Assembly: GCA_029866155.1 (NCBI GenBank)
Contig: JARWZW010000019.1
Coordinates: 1 to 64,000, forward strand
Direction: 5' to 3'
DNA: 64,000 nt
Source of the DNA: Caulobacter sp.
GTDB lineage: Bacteria; Pseudomonadota; Alphaproteobacteria; Caulobacterales; Caulobacteraceae
This document shows, in pieces, positions 7,088 to 16,990 of the stretch. Below the pieces are notes generated by a model that searched no databases, was not told where the DNA came from, and worked only from the letters and a program-made list of their open reading frames with translations. Every line of letters begins with the position of its first letter. The first letter of the stretch is position 1. The position numbers were made by a program, and so were the translations under genes.

Positions 7088-9181
7088 TCAGAACCGCGCC
7101 GACAGGCTCACTCGGGCCGAGCGCGGGGCGCCGGTGGAGATGTTGTTGTTGTTGTGGGCGTCGGGGAACCAGGTCTCGTCCAGCAGGTTCTCGATATTGA
7201 CCTGCAGTTCCAGCCGGTCGCTGATCTCGTAGAAGACGGCGGCGTCCACCCGGGTGAAGGCCGGCAGCTTCGTGGTCGCCGAGGTGGTGCGGATGGCGGC
7301 GTACTGGCTGGCCTGATGGATGACCCCAAGTCCCAGTCCCAGTCGGGGCGTCACGGCGTAGCGATTCCACAGGCTGGCCTGGTGGCGCGGCACTTGGGAA
7401 AGGACCACGGCCTCATTGCCCACCAGATGGGCGTCCTGGAAGGCATAGCCGCCGCTGACCTGCCAGCCGGGGAGGACCGAGCCGCTGATCGCCAGTTCCA
7501 GGCCCCTTGTGCGGGTCTCGCCGACATTGATGCTGACGGCCGGGTTGGCGGGGTCGGGGGTTGTGGCGTTTGACCGCTCCAGCTGGAACAGGGCCGCTGT
7601 CAGGTTCAGGCCGGGCCTGATGTCCCATTTGGCGCCCAGTTCATGGTTGGTGAAGGCCTCTGGCGCGAGGTTTTCCTGGGCGGTGGTCAGGCTCAGGAAC
7701 TGATCGCCCGACCGGGGCAGGAATGAGCGGCTGTAGCTGGCATAGAGCGACAGTTCCGGCCGCGGCTTGAAGATCAGACCCAGGCGCGGCGAGACCTTCT
7801 CGTCCGTCCGCCCGAAGGGGCGGTCAGGATTCGTGAACCGGTCAACGCCCTCGATCTCGAACCGGTCATACCTCACCCCCGCAACGACATCGAACCGGCC
7901 GCCCAGGCTTATCTGGTCCTGCAGATAGGCTGACGTCGTCCGGACCTGGGAGGTCGTCTCGCGATTGGGAATCGCGAAGGTCGCGGTCGGATAGGCCGGC
8001 GCAGCCAGGTTGATCACCGGGCTGGACAGAACGCCGTTCCGGCGCAAGTTGTCTGTCTCCTGGTCGCCGGCCTCCAGGCCCGCCAGCAGTCGGTGCTCCA
8101 CCGGGCCGGTGGCGACATCCCACTGCAAATTGACCTGGGCCAGCAGGTTTGTGCGCCGGGTCACGTCGCGATAGGACGCCATCGGCACGGTCCCCAACCG
8201 CGCCGTCGCCGGGCCGCTGGCATAGACATTGGCATAGGCCTTGTCATAGTCGCCATAGAGCAGGGTGCTGGTCAGGCGAAGGACCTGTGACAGGTCGGCG
8301 TCGATCCGCAGCTTGGTCAGGCCGGCATCGACGGTCGCGCGGTTGTCCCGCTGGCTGCCAAAGAACCGGTCCCTCTGGCCGGGCAGGGGTCGGCCGTTCA
8401 GGGAAGGGATGCCCCGGTCCGCCACCCGGTCGTCATGGACGATCTCGTGCGACAGGCCGGCTCGCCAGCCGCCCCCCAGATCCGCCGCCAGATAGGGGTT
8501 CAAGGCGTAGCGCTCGCCCTCATAGACGTCGCGATGATTGGCCAGTTGCACGATTTCGCCGTTCAGCCGAACCGCCGCCCTCTCGCCCAGCGGGCTGTTG
8601 AGATCGACCGACAGGTCGCGGGCGTCCAGGCTGCTGACGCTGCCCAGGACCGCGACAAAGGCTCCCCCCGGCTGCGGCGTCTTCTGCACCCGGTTGATGA
8701 TGCCGCCGCCGCCGCCCCGGCCAAAGATCAGGGCATAGGGGCCTTTCAGCACCTCCACCCGCTCCAGGTTATAGAGGCCGCGATAATACTGGGTGTCGTC
8801 CCGCACCCCGTCCAGGAAGAAGTCGGCCGAGGTATTCTGGCCGCGCAGGGTGATCTGGTCGCGGTTGCCTTCGCCCTGGCCCACGGTCACGCCGGGCACA
8901 TAATGCAGCACCTCGCCCAGGCTGCGCATGGCCTGGTCGTCCAGTTGCTGGCGCGTCACCACCTGGATGCTCTGGGGTATGTCCAGCAGCGGCGTGTCAG
9001 TCTTGGTGGCGGTGACGATGTCCACCGCCGCATAGCCATGGCTGGCGCCGGTGACGATCAGGGGGCTGACCTCGCCCGGCTCTGCCCCTTCGGCCACCGA
9101 GACGCCTTCCGCCATGGCCAGGCCCGGGGCGCCGACCAGCAGGGCGGCGAGCAGGGAGGGGCAGGCGAGGCGGCGACGCAT
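7088..9181 (-). CDS. TonB-dependent siderophore receptor (Fiu/FhuA-like)
   Basis: A 697-residue outer-membrane receptor. A signal peptide (about residues 1-24, ending AMA) is followed by the plug domain (about 50-160), with DIPQSIQVVTRQQL and NLERVEVLKGP, the typical siderophore-receptor plug strand. A glycine-rich RGGGGGIINRV loop is next, then a 22-stranded barrel ending in the outer-membrane signature VSLSARF with a terminal Phe. It imports ferric siderophores, probably catecholate- or hydroxamate-type; the ligand cannot be read from sequence. The family is usually Fur-repressed, and a Fur-like sequence lies upstream. No TonB/ExbBD or siderophore synthesis genes are nearby. Confidence 0.9.
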   Translation of the reverse strand: MRRRLACPSLLAALLVGAPGLAMAEGVSVAEGAEPGEVSPLIVTGASHGYAAVDIVTATKTDTPLLDIPQSIQVVTRQQLDDQAMRSLGEVLHYVPGVTVGQGEGNRDQITLRGQNTSADFFLDGVRDDTQYYRGLYNLERVEVLKGPYALIFGRGGGGGIINRVQKTPQPGGAFVAVLGSVSSLDARDLSVDLNSPLGERAAVRLNGEIVQLANHRDVYEGERYALNPYLAADLGGGWRAGLSHEIVHDDRVADRGIPSLNGRPLPGQRDRFFGSQRDNRATVDAGLTKLRIDADLSQVLRLTSTLLYGDYDKAYANVYASGPATARLGTVPMASYRDVTRRTNLLAQVNLQWDVATGPVEHRLLAGLEAGDQETDNLRRNGVLSSPVINLAAPAYPTATFAIPNRETTSQVRTTSAYLQDQISLGGRFDVVAGVRYDRFEIEGVDRFTNPDRPFGRTDEKVSPRLGLIFKPRPELSLYASYSRSFLPRSGDQFLSLTTAQENLAPEAFTNHELGAKWDIRPGLNLTAALFQLERSNATTPDPANPAVSINVGETRTRGLELAISGSVLPGWQVSGGYAFQDAHLVGNEAVVLSQVPRHQASLWNRYAVTPRLGLGLGVIHQASQYAAIRTTSATTKLPAFTRVDAAVFYEISDRLELQVNIENLLDETWFPDAHNNNNISTGAPRSARVSLSARF

Positions 9182-9208
9182 GGGAAAACTTTCACGATTG
9201 CAAATCAG

Positions 9209-9245
9209 TCGCAGCTAATTACTGCGATCCATTCTCAATTGCAAT
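9209..9245 (-). promoter_or_regulatory. Candidate Fur box and dyad upstream of the TonB receptor
   Basis: On the plus strand, 9226-9245 reads GATCCATTCTCAATTGCAAT, resembling the CATTCTCATTTGC half of Fur boxes at siderophore-receptor promoters. Beside it, TCGCAG-N7-CTGCGA (9209-9227) is a 6-bp inverted repeat. Both lie 28-64 bases before the receptor start. The Fur assignment is by similarity only. Confidence 0.45.
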
Positions 9246-9266
9246 GCGAAAACCCTTCCTTCCGGA

Positions 9267-11440
9267 TCAGGCTGCCCCCGGCCTCGTATGGGCCAGGACG
9301 AAGGCGAAGATATCGGCCCGCCTGGCGTTGCCTGCCGCCTTGGTGTTGGCGAAATGGCCTGAGTCATAATCCACCCGCAGGATGGCTCCCGGCCGGTTGG
9401 TCGAGGCGGCCTGCAGGCGGGCCGTGAACTTGCCTACCTGCCAGGGCTCGACCCGCTTGTCGTTGGCCCCCGTCAGGGTCAGGACCGGCGGGTAGGCCAC
9501 CCCGTCGTTCACGGCGTGATAGGCGTCCATGGCCAGCAGGGCATGGAATTCATCCTCCTTCTTCACGGTCCCGAACTCGGCGTCGTTGCCCGGGCCGTTT
9601 GAGGTCAGTTCCATCCGCAGCGAATTGAAGACGCCCACCTCGCCGATGGCGGCGGCGAACAGGTCCGGCCGTTCGGTGATGGCGCGCCCCACCATGATGC
9701 CGCCGGCCGATATGCCCCAAAGAGCCACGGATCCCTTGCGGGTCCAGCCCGCAGCGATCAGGGCTTCTGCGCAGTCGATGGCGTCCCGCCAGGTATTGGC
9801 CTTGCTGGCCTTGTAGCCGCCCATGTGCCAGGCCTTGCCCTTTTCCCCGCCGCCGCGGACATGGGCATAAACAAAGACTCCGCCCGCCTCGAGGAAGGCC
9901 AGGGTGGGCGGCTGGTAACCGGGGTCAGAGATCAGGCCATAGGCGCCATAGGCCTGGATCAGCAGGGGCTTGGAGCCATCCCGGGGGGCGTCCCGGCGGT
10001 GCAGGATGTCCACCGGCACCATGGCGCCGTCCCGGGCCCGGATCTCCGTCCGTGTGGTCGTGAACAGGTCCAGGTCAAAGGGCGAGGGCTGGGACAGGGC
10101 CATCGGCTGCGGCCGATCTGCCCCGGCCTCCAGGCGATAGGAGCTGGTCGGCCGGGTCAGGTCATCCATCTGGAACCACAGGCCATCTTCGCCTGTATTG
10201 CCCATGGCGCCCCAGACCGCCCCGGTCTGGGGCAGGATGATCGGCGTCAAGATTCCATCCGACGAGAGCCGGCTCAAGCGCCCCTGGCCATCCTTGAAAT
10301 GCTGACATCGAGGGCGTCGCGAGCCAGGGTCATGGAGCTCAGCACGGCATCCCCGGCCGGAACCAGCACCTTGCCCGTATCAAAGGTCTGGCTTGCGGCG
10401 TCCACCCGCACGATCTCGCCGGCGCCCTGCCGGCCCCGGGCCAGCAGGTAGATGTCGTCGCCATCCACCGCCGCATCCGCCACCCCGGCGGCATGGCCAG
10501 CGACCTTGCGCCAGGCCGGCTTGCCGGCCAGCAGGTCCGCCTCCCGCGCAACATAGACCAGCGGCAGGTCCTCCTGGTTCTGGTAGTGAACCCCCAGGAT
10601 CCAGCCTCCTCTCAGGCTGGTGGCGAGCAGCGGGAGATCGCCGTCAACCGGCTGATAGTCTGGTCCTTCTCCGGCCCGGAACAGGATCTGGTCGCTGGCC
10701 GGGTCGGTTCCCAGCCGATGTAGCCAGCTGGCCCCGTTCAGATAGAAATCGGTGCTGCCCGGCACGGCGTCGTCCCGGACCCGGAAATAGAACAGCCCGC
10801 TGCTGTCCGACAGCCAAGCTCCGGCCCGGGCGAATTTCAGCTTCAGGTCTTTGATCTCGCCCGTGTCGATGTTCAGGATCAGGCTGCGCGGCATCTCGGA
10901 CCCGCCAACCGAAAGCCCGAAGGCGACATGACGCCCGTCGGGCGAGACGTTGATATAGTCGAAAGCGGGCGACGGCCCCGCCGCCTGCGCAAACTGCGCG
11001 GTGTCCAGGATCAGCCGCTCGGGCCCCTCCGGCGTCTCTCGCATGTAGAGCAGATAGCTTTCGCCCCCCGCCGGCCGTCTTTCGATGAACAGCCGCCCCT
11101 GGCGGCTGAAGGCGCCCCGTAGGATCTCGGTGTCGGCGGTGAACCGCTCCAGCCGCCGGGCCATGTCCGCCCGGCCGGGCAGCGTCTCCAGCACCGACCT
11201 GGCATAGTCCCCCTGGGCCTTCAGCCAGGCGGTGAATTCGGGCGTATCGGGCTTGGTCTCCATCCAGCGATAGCGGTCTACGACCTCCACGCCCCAATAG
11301 CGGTCGGTGACCGGCGCGATCCGGGTGGCGGGCGGTCTTCCCGCGCCCCGACCGGCCCGGGCCAGAGCGCCCGAAGAGGCCAGCAGCCCCCAGGCCCCGG
11401 CGGCCGAACCCAACAGTCCCCTGCGCGACAGCAATCCCAT
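9267..11440 (-). pseudogene. Prolyl oligopeptidase (S9A), frameshifted into two ORFs
   Basis: Two overlapping reading frames (11440-10274 and 10277-9267) together form one prolyl oligopeptidase. The first carries a Tat-like signal (SRRGLLGSAAG), the WMETK segment and the seven-bladed propeller. The second carries the alpha/beta-hydrolase domain with all three catalytic residues: Ser in WGISAGGIMVG, Asp in GANDKRVEPW and His in DSGHFANT. The natural joint reads DVSI then FKDGQGRLSRLSSDG, which needs one extra T in the ATTT run at 10297-10300; 2174 + 1 bases is divisible by three (about 724 aa). It is either a true frameshift or a homopolymer sequencing error. An intact enzyme would cleave proline-containing peptides in the periplasm. 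Confidence 0.8.
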
Positions 11441-11659
11441 CTTCCCGGCCTTTCCTTCAATCCTTGGCGACCAATGTTCAATGACTGGCGAAAATTGGGA
11501 AGGGGGTTCGACGAGGCGCGGCGTCGATGTTCGCTGCATCGACGCGCCCGATGCTCAGCGCCAAAAATATGCCAGTTTTTCAACAATGTCGTCAGGCTGA
11601 GGAGCGGTCGCAGACCGCCTGTCGAAGCACGCAAACCGCCAATCGCCCCCCCGAACGAA

Positions 11660-11687
11660 AAACGCCCGCCGGTGAGGGCGGGCGTTT
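11660..11687 (-). terminator. Rho-independent terminator of ctrA
   Basis: AAACGCCCGCC and GGCGGGCGTTT form an 11-bp stem with a 6-base loop. On the reverse strand it is followed by TTTTTCGTT. It lies 27 bases after the ctrA stop codon. Confidence 0.85.
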
Positions 11688-11713
11688 CCGGTATCCTTGA
11701 AGTCTTTCCGCGA

Positions 11714-12412
<699 letters not shown>

Positions 12413-12457
12413 AGCCCTCCCCGCCCATGGCGGACTGATAAAAGTCTCGTGCTGGCG

Positions 12458-12675
12458 GAATCCTCCGCCCTTGCCCGCCGATCACTGTCCGACGTGCTGA
12501 TTGAGGACTGGTTAATGGTGAATGCCCGCTCAAGAGAATCGTTAGTCCGATTTGCGAATCGGGGGCAACCCGCTGTTTTCATCAGGCGAGTCGATGCGAG
12601 GATGACTCTTTCGTGATCGCCGGCGCGGCGGAGGCGATGGCCCTCTTCCCGGGCCAGCCTGCGACAGGATGACTC
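12458..12675 (-). promoter_or_regulatory. ctrA upstream region with GANTC cluster and CtrA-like box
   Basis: GANTC (the CcrM methylation site) occurs six times: at 12458, 12536, 12556, 12588, 12604 and 12671. A CtrA-like TTGA-N7-TTAA lies at 12501-12515; its reverse strand reads ATTAACCAG, a CtrA half-site. In Caulobacter crescentus the ctrA P1 promoter is repressed by full methylation at one GANTC and CtrA acts at both ctrA promoters. The site density here is well above chance for this base composition. Exact promoter positions cannot be read. Confidence 0.7.
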
Positions 12676-12687
12676 AGGTCGGGCGCT

Positions 12688-13590
12688 TCAGGGACGGGGG
12701 AAGGGGCCAGCCCGCCAGAGGGACGAGGCCGGGGCCTTGCCGATCTTCGCGCCGATCCAGCCGGCGGTCTCGATCAGTCCGGCCAGGTCCAGTCCGGTTT
12801 CGAAACCGGCCCGGTCGAGCATGAACACCAGGTCCTCGGTGCCGATATTGCCTGTGGCGTTGGGGGCGAAGGGACAGCCGCCCAGGCCGCCGACCGAGGC
12901 GTCCAGGATGCTCACCCCCGCCACCACCCCGGCATAGGCATTGGCCAGGCCAGTGTTGCGGGTGTCGTGGAAATGCAGTCGCAAGGGGATGTCCCCGGCC
13001 GCCTTGCGGGCCGCCTCGACCTGCCGGGTCACGGTCCAGGGGTCCGCCGCGCCGATGGTGTCGGCGATGGCGATCTCGTCGACCCCCAGGGCCGCGCCTT
13101 CCCGCACAATGGCCGCCACCTGGTCCACGCTGACCTCGCCCTCGAAGGGACAGCCAAAGGCTACGGAGACGGTCAGGGTGATGGGCGGCCCGCCTTCCTG
13201 CGCGCGACGGTCGGCGATGGTCGCCAGGGTCGCCAGTTGGTCAGAGACGCTGGCCCCCTGGTTGCGGATGCCGAACCCGTCCGTGGCGCAGACCACGACA
13301 TTGGCCTCGTCGCAGGCGGCGGCCAGGCAGCGGTCCCAGCCTCGCTCGTTCAGAACCAGACCGATCCGTGACCGGCCCGCCTTTGGGGGCAAGGTTGCCA
13401 TGATGGTCTCGGCGCCGGCCATCTGGGGCACCCTGGCGGGATTGACGAAACTGACCACCTCCTGACGCTGGACGCCGCAGGCTTCCAGCCGCTGGATCAG
13501 CTCGACCCGGTCCTGGGGCTCCAGGATGGCCTTTTCATTCTGCAGTCCGTCCCGGGCGCCGACCTCGACGATCTGGATAAAGCGACTCAT
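12688..13590 (-). CDS. mvaB: Hydroxymethylglutaryl-CoA lyase
   Basis: A 300-residue DRE-TIM metallolyase of the usual length. It splits HMG-CoA to acetoacetate and acetyl-CoA, the last step of leucine breakdown. Key motifs are EVGARDGLQNE (metal-binding Asp and catalytic Arg near residue 14), LHFHDTRNTGLANAYAG (two metal-binding His) and GGLGGCPFAPNATGNIGTE with the catalytic Cys. Its start overlaps the stop of the upstream GT39 gene by four bases (ATGA), so the two are translationally coupled, although their functions look unrelated. The other leucine-degradation genes (liuABCD) are not in the window. ctrA lies 275 bases downstream on the same strand. Confidence 0.92.
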   Translation of the reverse strand: MSRFIQIVEVGARDGLQNEKAILEPQDRVELIQRLEACGVQRQEVVSFVNPARVPQMAGAETIMATLPPKAGRSRIGLVLNERGWDRCLAAACDEANVVVCATDGFGIRNQGASVSDQLATLATIADRRAQEGGPPITLTVSVAFGCPFEGEVSVDQVAAIVREGAALGVDEIAIADTIGAADPWTVTRQVEAARKAAGDIPLRLHFHDTRNTGLANAYAGVVAGVSILDASVGGLGGCPFAPNATGNIGTEDLVFMLDRAGFETGLDLAGLIETAGWIGAKIGKAPASSLWRAGPFPRP

Positions 13591-15323
13591 GGGCGGGTCT
13601 CTCCACGGATCAGGGCGCGGGCCGAAGGGGTGGCGGCGGCTGGCTGCCGCTCCATCACGGTGGGCCGGGGCTCCCCGCGATAGAAGGTCAGGCTTATGGG
13701 ATCGCCATTGCTGTAGTTGAAGGCTTCAAGCCGCGTGACGGGCCGGGGCGTCAGGCCGCGAAGGGCCATCAGGCTGCGGAACTGGGCCTCTTCACGCTTC
13801 TCGACTATCGCCGGGCGGCCCTCGGCCAGGGCCCGCACGGCGTCCTCCGGTCCGCCCAGGCCGGTATGGGTCCCCAGGGCAAAGACCAGGCTGGCCTCGG
13901 AGTAGCCGGCCACTTCCACCGGGCCGGGGGTACGGCCGGAGCGGGGATCCAGCCCCGTCCGCTCCAGGGCCATCTCCACCCGGCGGGCGGGCCACAGGGG
14001 CTCCAGCCGGGGTCCGAACTGACTAAAGAAGACGCCGTGGGCCAGGATTCCGACGAGCCCAGCCGCCAGGATGGCCGTGGTCGCATTAAGCTTCCAGGTC
14101 AGGACGATCGCAACGCCCCCGGCCAGCAGGAACAGACCGGCCGTGAGGATGGCCCAGACCATGTCTGGTCCGTCGCCGTACTCTGCCATCAGACCGATGG
14201 TCACCGCCGCGAACCCGATGGCCGCAAAGGCGGTCAGCCCCATGCCGATCCGACCGGTCCAGCGGCCAAGCGGCTCCTTCAGGGCCGCCGCCATAAGCCA
14301 GAACAGGGCGCCATGGGCCGGCAGGCTGTAATGGACCAGCTTGGTGGGCAACAGCTCGAAGGCTAGCCATGTGGGGACCAGCCAGCAGAGGGCGAACCGC
14401 ACCCCCGGGTCATGGCGCTTCTGCCAGCCCAGCACAGCGGCCGCGGGCAACAGCAGGCTGGAGGGAAAGACCAGCAGGGGCGCGAGCAGGGCGTGATAGC
14501 CGAAGATGCCGCCATGCCGCTCATGGCCCCCGGCCAGCTTGGGCGCCAGGTCGCCGCCGATCGCCGCGCCCCAGAAGGCGCCGTCGGTCGCCACGGTGAT
14601 GGCCAGGGCCCAGGGCCCGAACACCGCCAGGACCAGCAACAGCCCCCAGCCCCAGCCAATGGACTTCATCCAGCGGGCGTCGCGGTCCCAGGCCCAGAGG
14701 GCTAGCAAGGTCAGGCCCGCCACCATCAGGATCACCGGCCCCTTGACGAGCACTCCGACCGAAATCCCCAGCCACAGCATCAGCCGCGTTCGTCGTCCGG
14801 CCGGAGTATAGCCCTTCGAAGCGCCATAAAGCCGCGCCAAGGCGGCCAGGGCCAGGGTCGTGCAGCCGGCGAGCATGGCGTCGGTCTTGGCGATGAACCC
14901 CTCGGTGGACAGCAGGAAGCTGGCCCCCATCATCGCCCCGGCCAGCATCGCGGCCCGGTCGCCGAAAAACCCGCGCGCCCCCCAGACACAGGCCGCCGCC
15001 GCCAGCATCGCCCCCAGCAGGGACGGGATGCGATAGGGCCAGATATCCCGGTCCTCGACCTGCGACAGCAACGCCACGCTGGCCGCCTGCATCCAGTGGA
15101 TGCCCACCGGCTTCTTGTCCCGCGGCTGGTCCTGGAACCGGATGGAGACGAAATCGTCCGTCTCCAGCATCTGGGATGTGGCCTGGGCGAACCGCGACTC
15201 GTCACGGTCGAGCGAAGGCATGGCCAGCAGCCCCGGCAGAGCTGCAACCATGGCCACCAGCGCCGCCAAGAGCGGGCCGCGCCAACCCTTGGACAGGGCC
15301 TCCAGGCGGGATTCGAGTGTCAT
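13587..15323 (-). CDS. GT39/ArnT-like membrane glycosyltransferase
   Basis: A 578-residue polytopic membrane protein. The first periplasmic loop carries MPSLDRDESRFAQATSQML and RFQDQPRDKKPVGIHWMQ, the DRDE and KKPxGIHWMQ signature of ArnT-like/PMT (GT-C fold) glycosyltransferases that take sugars from polyprenyl phosphate. About 11-12 hydrophobic segments run to residue 430, followed by a soluble periplasmic tail. Such enzymes decorate lipid A, other glycolipids or proteins; L-Ara4N transfer cannot be assumed because no arn genes are present. The stop codon overlaps the start of the HMG-CoA lyase gene. Confidence 0.82.
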   Translation of the reverse strand: MTLESRLEALSKGWRGPLLAALVAMVAALPGLLAMPSLDRDESRFAQATSQMLETDDFVSIRFQDQPRDKKPVGIHWMQAASVALLSQVEDRDIWPYRIPSLLGAMLAAAACVWGARGFFGDRAAMLAGAMMGASFLLSTEGFIAKTDAMLAGCTTLALAALARLYGASKGYTPAGRRTRLMLWLGISVGVLVKGPVILMVAGLTLLALWAWDRDARWMKSIGWGWGLLLVLAVFGPWALAITVATDGAFWGAAIGGDLAPKLAGGHERHGGIFGYHALLAPLLVFPSSLLLPAAAVLGWQKRHDPGVRFALCWLVPTWLAFELLPTKLVHYSLPAHGALFWLMAAALKEPLGRWTGRIGMGLTAFAAIGFAAVTIGLMAEYGDGPDMVWAILTAGLFLLAGGVAIVLTWKLNATTAILAAGLVGILAHGVFFSQFGPRLEPLWPARRVEMALERTGLDPRSGRTPGPVEVAGYSEASLVFALGTHTGLGGPEDAVRALAEGRPAIVEKREEAQFRSLMALRGLTPRPVTRLEAFNYSNGDPISLTFYRGEPRPTVMERQPAAATPSARALIRGETRP

Positions 15324-16047
15324 GACTTCGTGATAGCATGGTCTGAACGGGGCTGCATGGGGGCGACCACCTTCCGCTTCGTGCGACCCGTGAGGGGAGA
15401 CGGTGGCTCGCGCAGCGCGACGGATAAGTGCGGCGCGGGAAGCGGGAGACAGATAGGAAGCGCGATGAGCTGGTTGTGACTCCAGCGGTGCTGCCGCAAA
15501 TCGCCGCCTTTCACTTCAAGACCCACCGGCAAGACCAGACAGGCTGTCGACAAGTTCGCCGCCGGCCTGCTCGATCTCGGAGCCCCCGCCACGGGATAAT
15601 GCCGCCCCCGCTTCGTCGCGCCGAGGTCGCCCCGTGGTCCAGGTCCAATACCCCCTGTTTCGTCCCGTTGCCGCCGCTGGTCCTGTCCTCGGAAGCCGTC
15701 AGACCCGCAAAAACACCCCGAAAACGCCGTTACCGAAAGCTGCGACCACCTGTAGGAAATCGTTACCGGAACCTGCGACCAGCCTTACAAACACCTTACA
15801 AAAGCCGACGGCTCCCGACGGTTTCCGTCCTGCATCCTTGATTTTGGCCGAACGGGTTTGTCTTTGTTATCAAGGAGTTAGGGCCTTTTCAGCCGGGCGG
15901 GGGTTCCGCCAAGCCGCGCTTTTCGCAGCGGTTTCCATTCCTGAGGACCTGCCTTCGTCCCGTTGCCGCCTGTCTGCCAAGGGAGGACATCATCAGGCTT
16001 TTCAACCCGCATCCTGCCCCGGACGGGCTCATCCTCCGGTCACGCTT
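15324..16047. other. Gene-free stretch holding a diverged repeat copy
   Basis: No reading frame here has family-like sequence or a good RBS. It holds a diverged copy (15582-15784) of the ~250 bp element found twice near 53 kb. The 17-mer TTCGTCCCGTTGCCGCC occurs twice, at about 15659 and 15956. The rest shows nothing I can interpret. Confidence 0.6.
15582..15784 (+). repeat. Diverged third copy of the ~250 bp element (copy A)
   Basis: GATAATGCCGCCCCCGCTTC (from 15595) matches the reverse complement of the copies at 52341 and 53474. At its far end, CGTTACCGAAAGCTGCGACC (15728) and CGTTACCGGAACCTGCGACC (15761) are 33 bases apart. In the other copies the pair is CGTGACCGAAATCGGCGACC and CGTGACCGAAACCGGCGACC, also 33 apart. 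Order and overall length agree, so this is homology. It is inverted relative to the other two copies. Confidence 0.65.
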
Positions 16048-16494
16048 TCAGAGGAGGTTCGAGGACTTCATATCCCCTATCAGTACGTCCACCTCGCCCT
16101 CTATCATACGCGCCATTCGGACGAGCTCGGGGCGGCTAAGGATTTCGCGGGTCACCAGGAAGCCTTCGCCCTCTGTCAGGGTGCAATAGCCCCGGGCCAC
16201 CAGACGATGCAGGTGGCGGCGAACGGTCTCCCGGGGTAGTCCCAGGAACTTCGAGACACTGTAGGCCGGGGCGGCCACACGAAGGTAGTTGGGAAACAGG
16301 CCTTCGTCGGCAAGCGGGTTCAGAACCCGGGGCTGGTTCAGGTGCCGGACATTCAGATGGGCCGTGGTGACCCAGATCAAGCCGCTGAGGAGGTCACCTT
16401 CGCATACCTCTGCTAGACTAACGCCGATACGCAGAAAAAGGTCAGTGCCGAGCCTGTTGACGAACCGGGTGCGGTTACGAGGATCATCGTCCAT
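16048..16494 (-). CDS. Winged-helix transcriptional regulator
   Basis: A 148-residue protein. The region about 85-130 (YSVSKFLGLPRETVRRHLHR, then LVARGYCTLTEGEGFLVTRE) is a clear helix-turn-helix with a wing, like the DNA-binding half of Crp/GntR/MarR-type regulators. The N-terminal 80 residues have no cyclic-nucleotide-binding signature that I recognise. It lies alone between two gene-poor stretches, with about 500 bases upstream to the GT2 gene on the opposite strand. Its targets are unknown. Confidence 0.65.
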   Translation of the reverse strand: MDDDPRNRTRFVNRLGTDLFLRIGVSLAEVCEGDLLSGLIWVTTAHLNVRHLNQPRVLNPLADEGLFPNYLRVAAPAYSVSKFLGLPRETVRRHLHRLVARGYCTLTEGEGFLVTREILSRPELVRMARMIEGEVDVLIGDMKSSNLL

Positions 16495-16990
16495 GGTTCG
16501 GCCTTTCCCCCCCTTTGCCCGCAGAAGTAGCTCATACCCTCTCTATCTCAAGCGTTGTAGTTCCAATTCTCGATCAGCGGATTGATCTGTCCCTTAACGA
16601 TCTTGGAAACCATTGCGGAGAATAGAAGAAGACTTCATCTGGGATTGTTTCTCGAGCCATTTCCCCTGTTCGTCTCGATGTCAACGAATCCCTCTCGGGT
16701 CAGGGAGAGATTTCCGCAGGTCACGGCTGTCCGTCAGGCGCCAGGTCAGGGGTGTGGCTGAATTGGAAACCGCGCCAAAGGGAGCCACGCCTCGCCGGTC
16801 CGCCTGACGACGAAGGCCAGCTCTCGGCCGTCTGATTTGGGGGTGTCGAGTAACAGGCCGTGGTTCGTACCGGACACGGTTCGGGGTCCGGACAGGGCCC
16901 TTGGTCCGGGCCTGTGGTGTCGTCGAGACCGGGCGGATTCCGGTGTCCGACCGTTTCCAATTTCTGCCTTCCCGCCTTAAGGAGGGAGTC
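16495..16990. other. Gene-free divergent intergenic region
   Basis: About 500 bases between the winged-helix regulator and the GT2 glycosyltransferase. Reading frames here lack RBS and family features. The AT-richer part (16540-16700) probably holds the two divergent promoters. I see no strong dyad or riboswitch. GGAGGGAG just before 16991 is the RBS of the GT2 gene. Confidence 0.5.

Noticed and set aside
8435-9427. 330-codon forward frame opposite the TonB receptor
   Set aside because: No RBS or domain; it lies opposite the plug domain, which is certain.
15634-16239. 201-codon forward frame across the diverged repeat copy
   Set aside because: No RBS or family features; it runs into the reverse-strand winged-helix gene.
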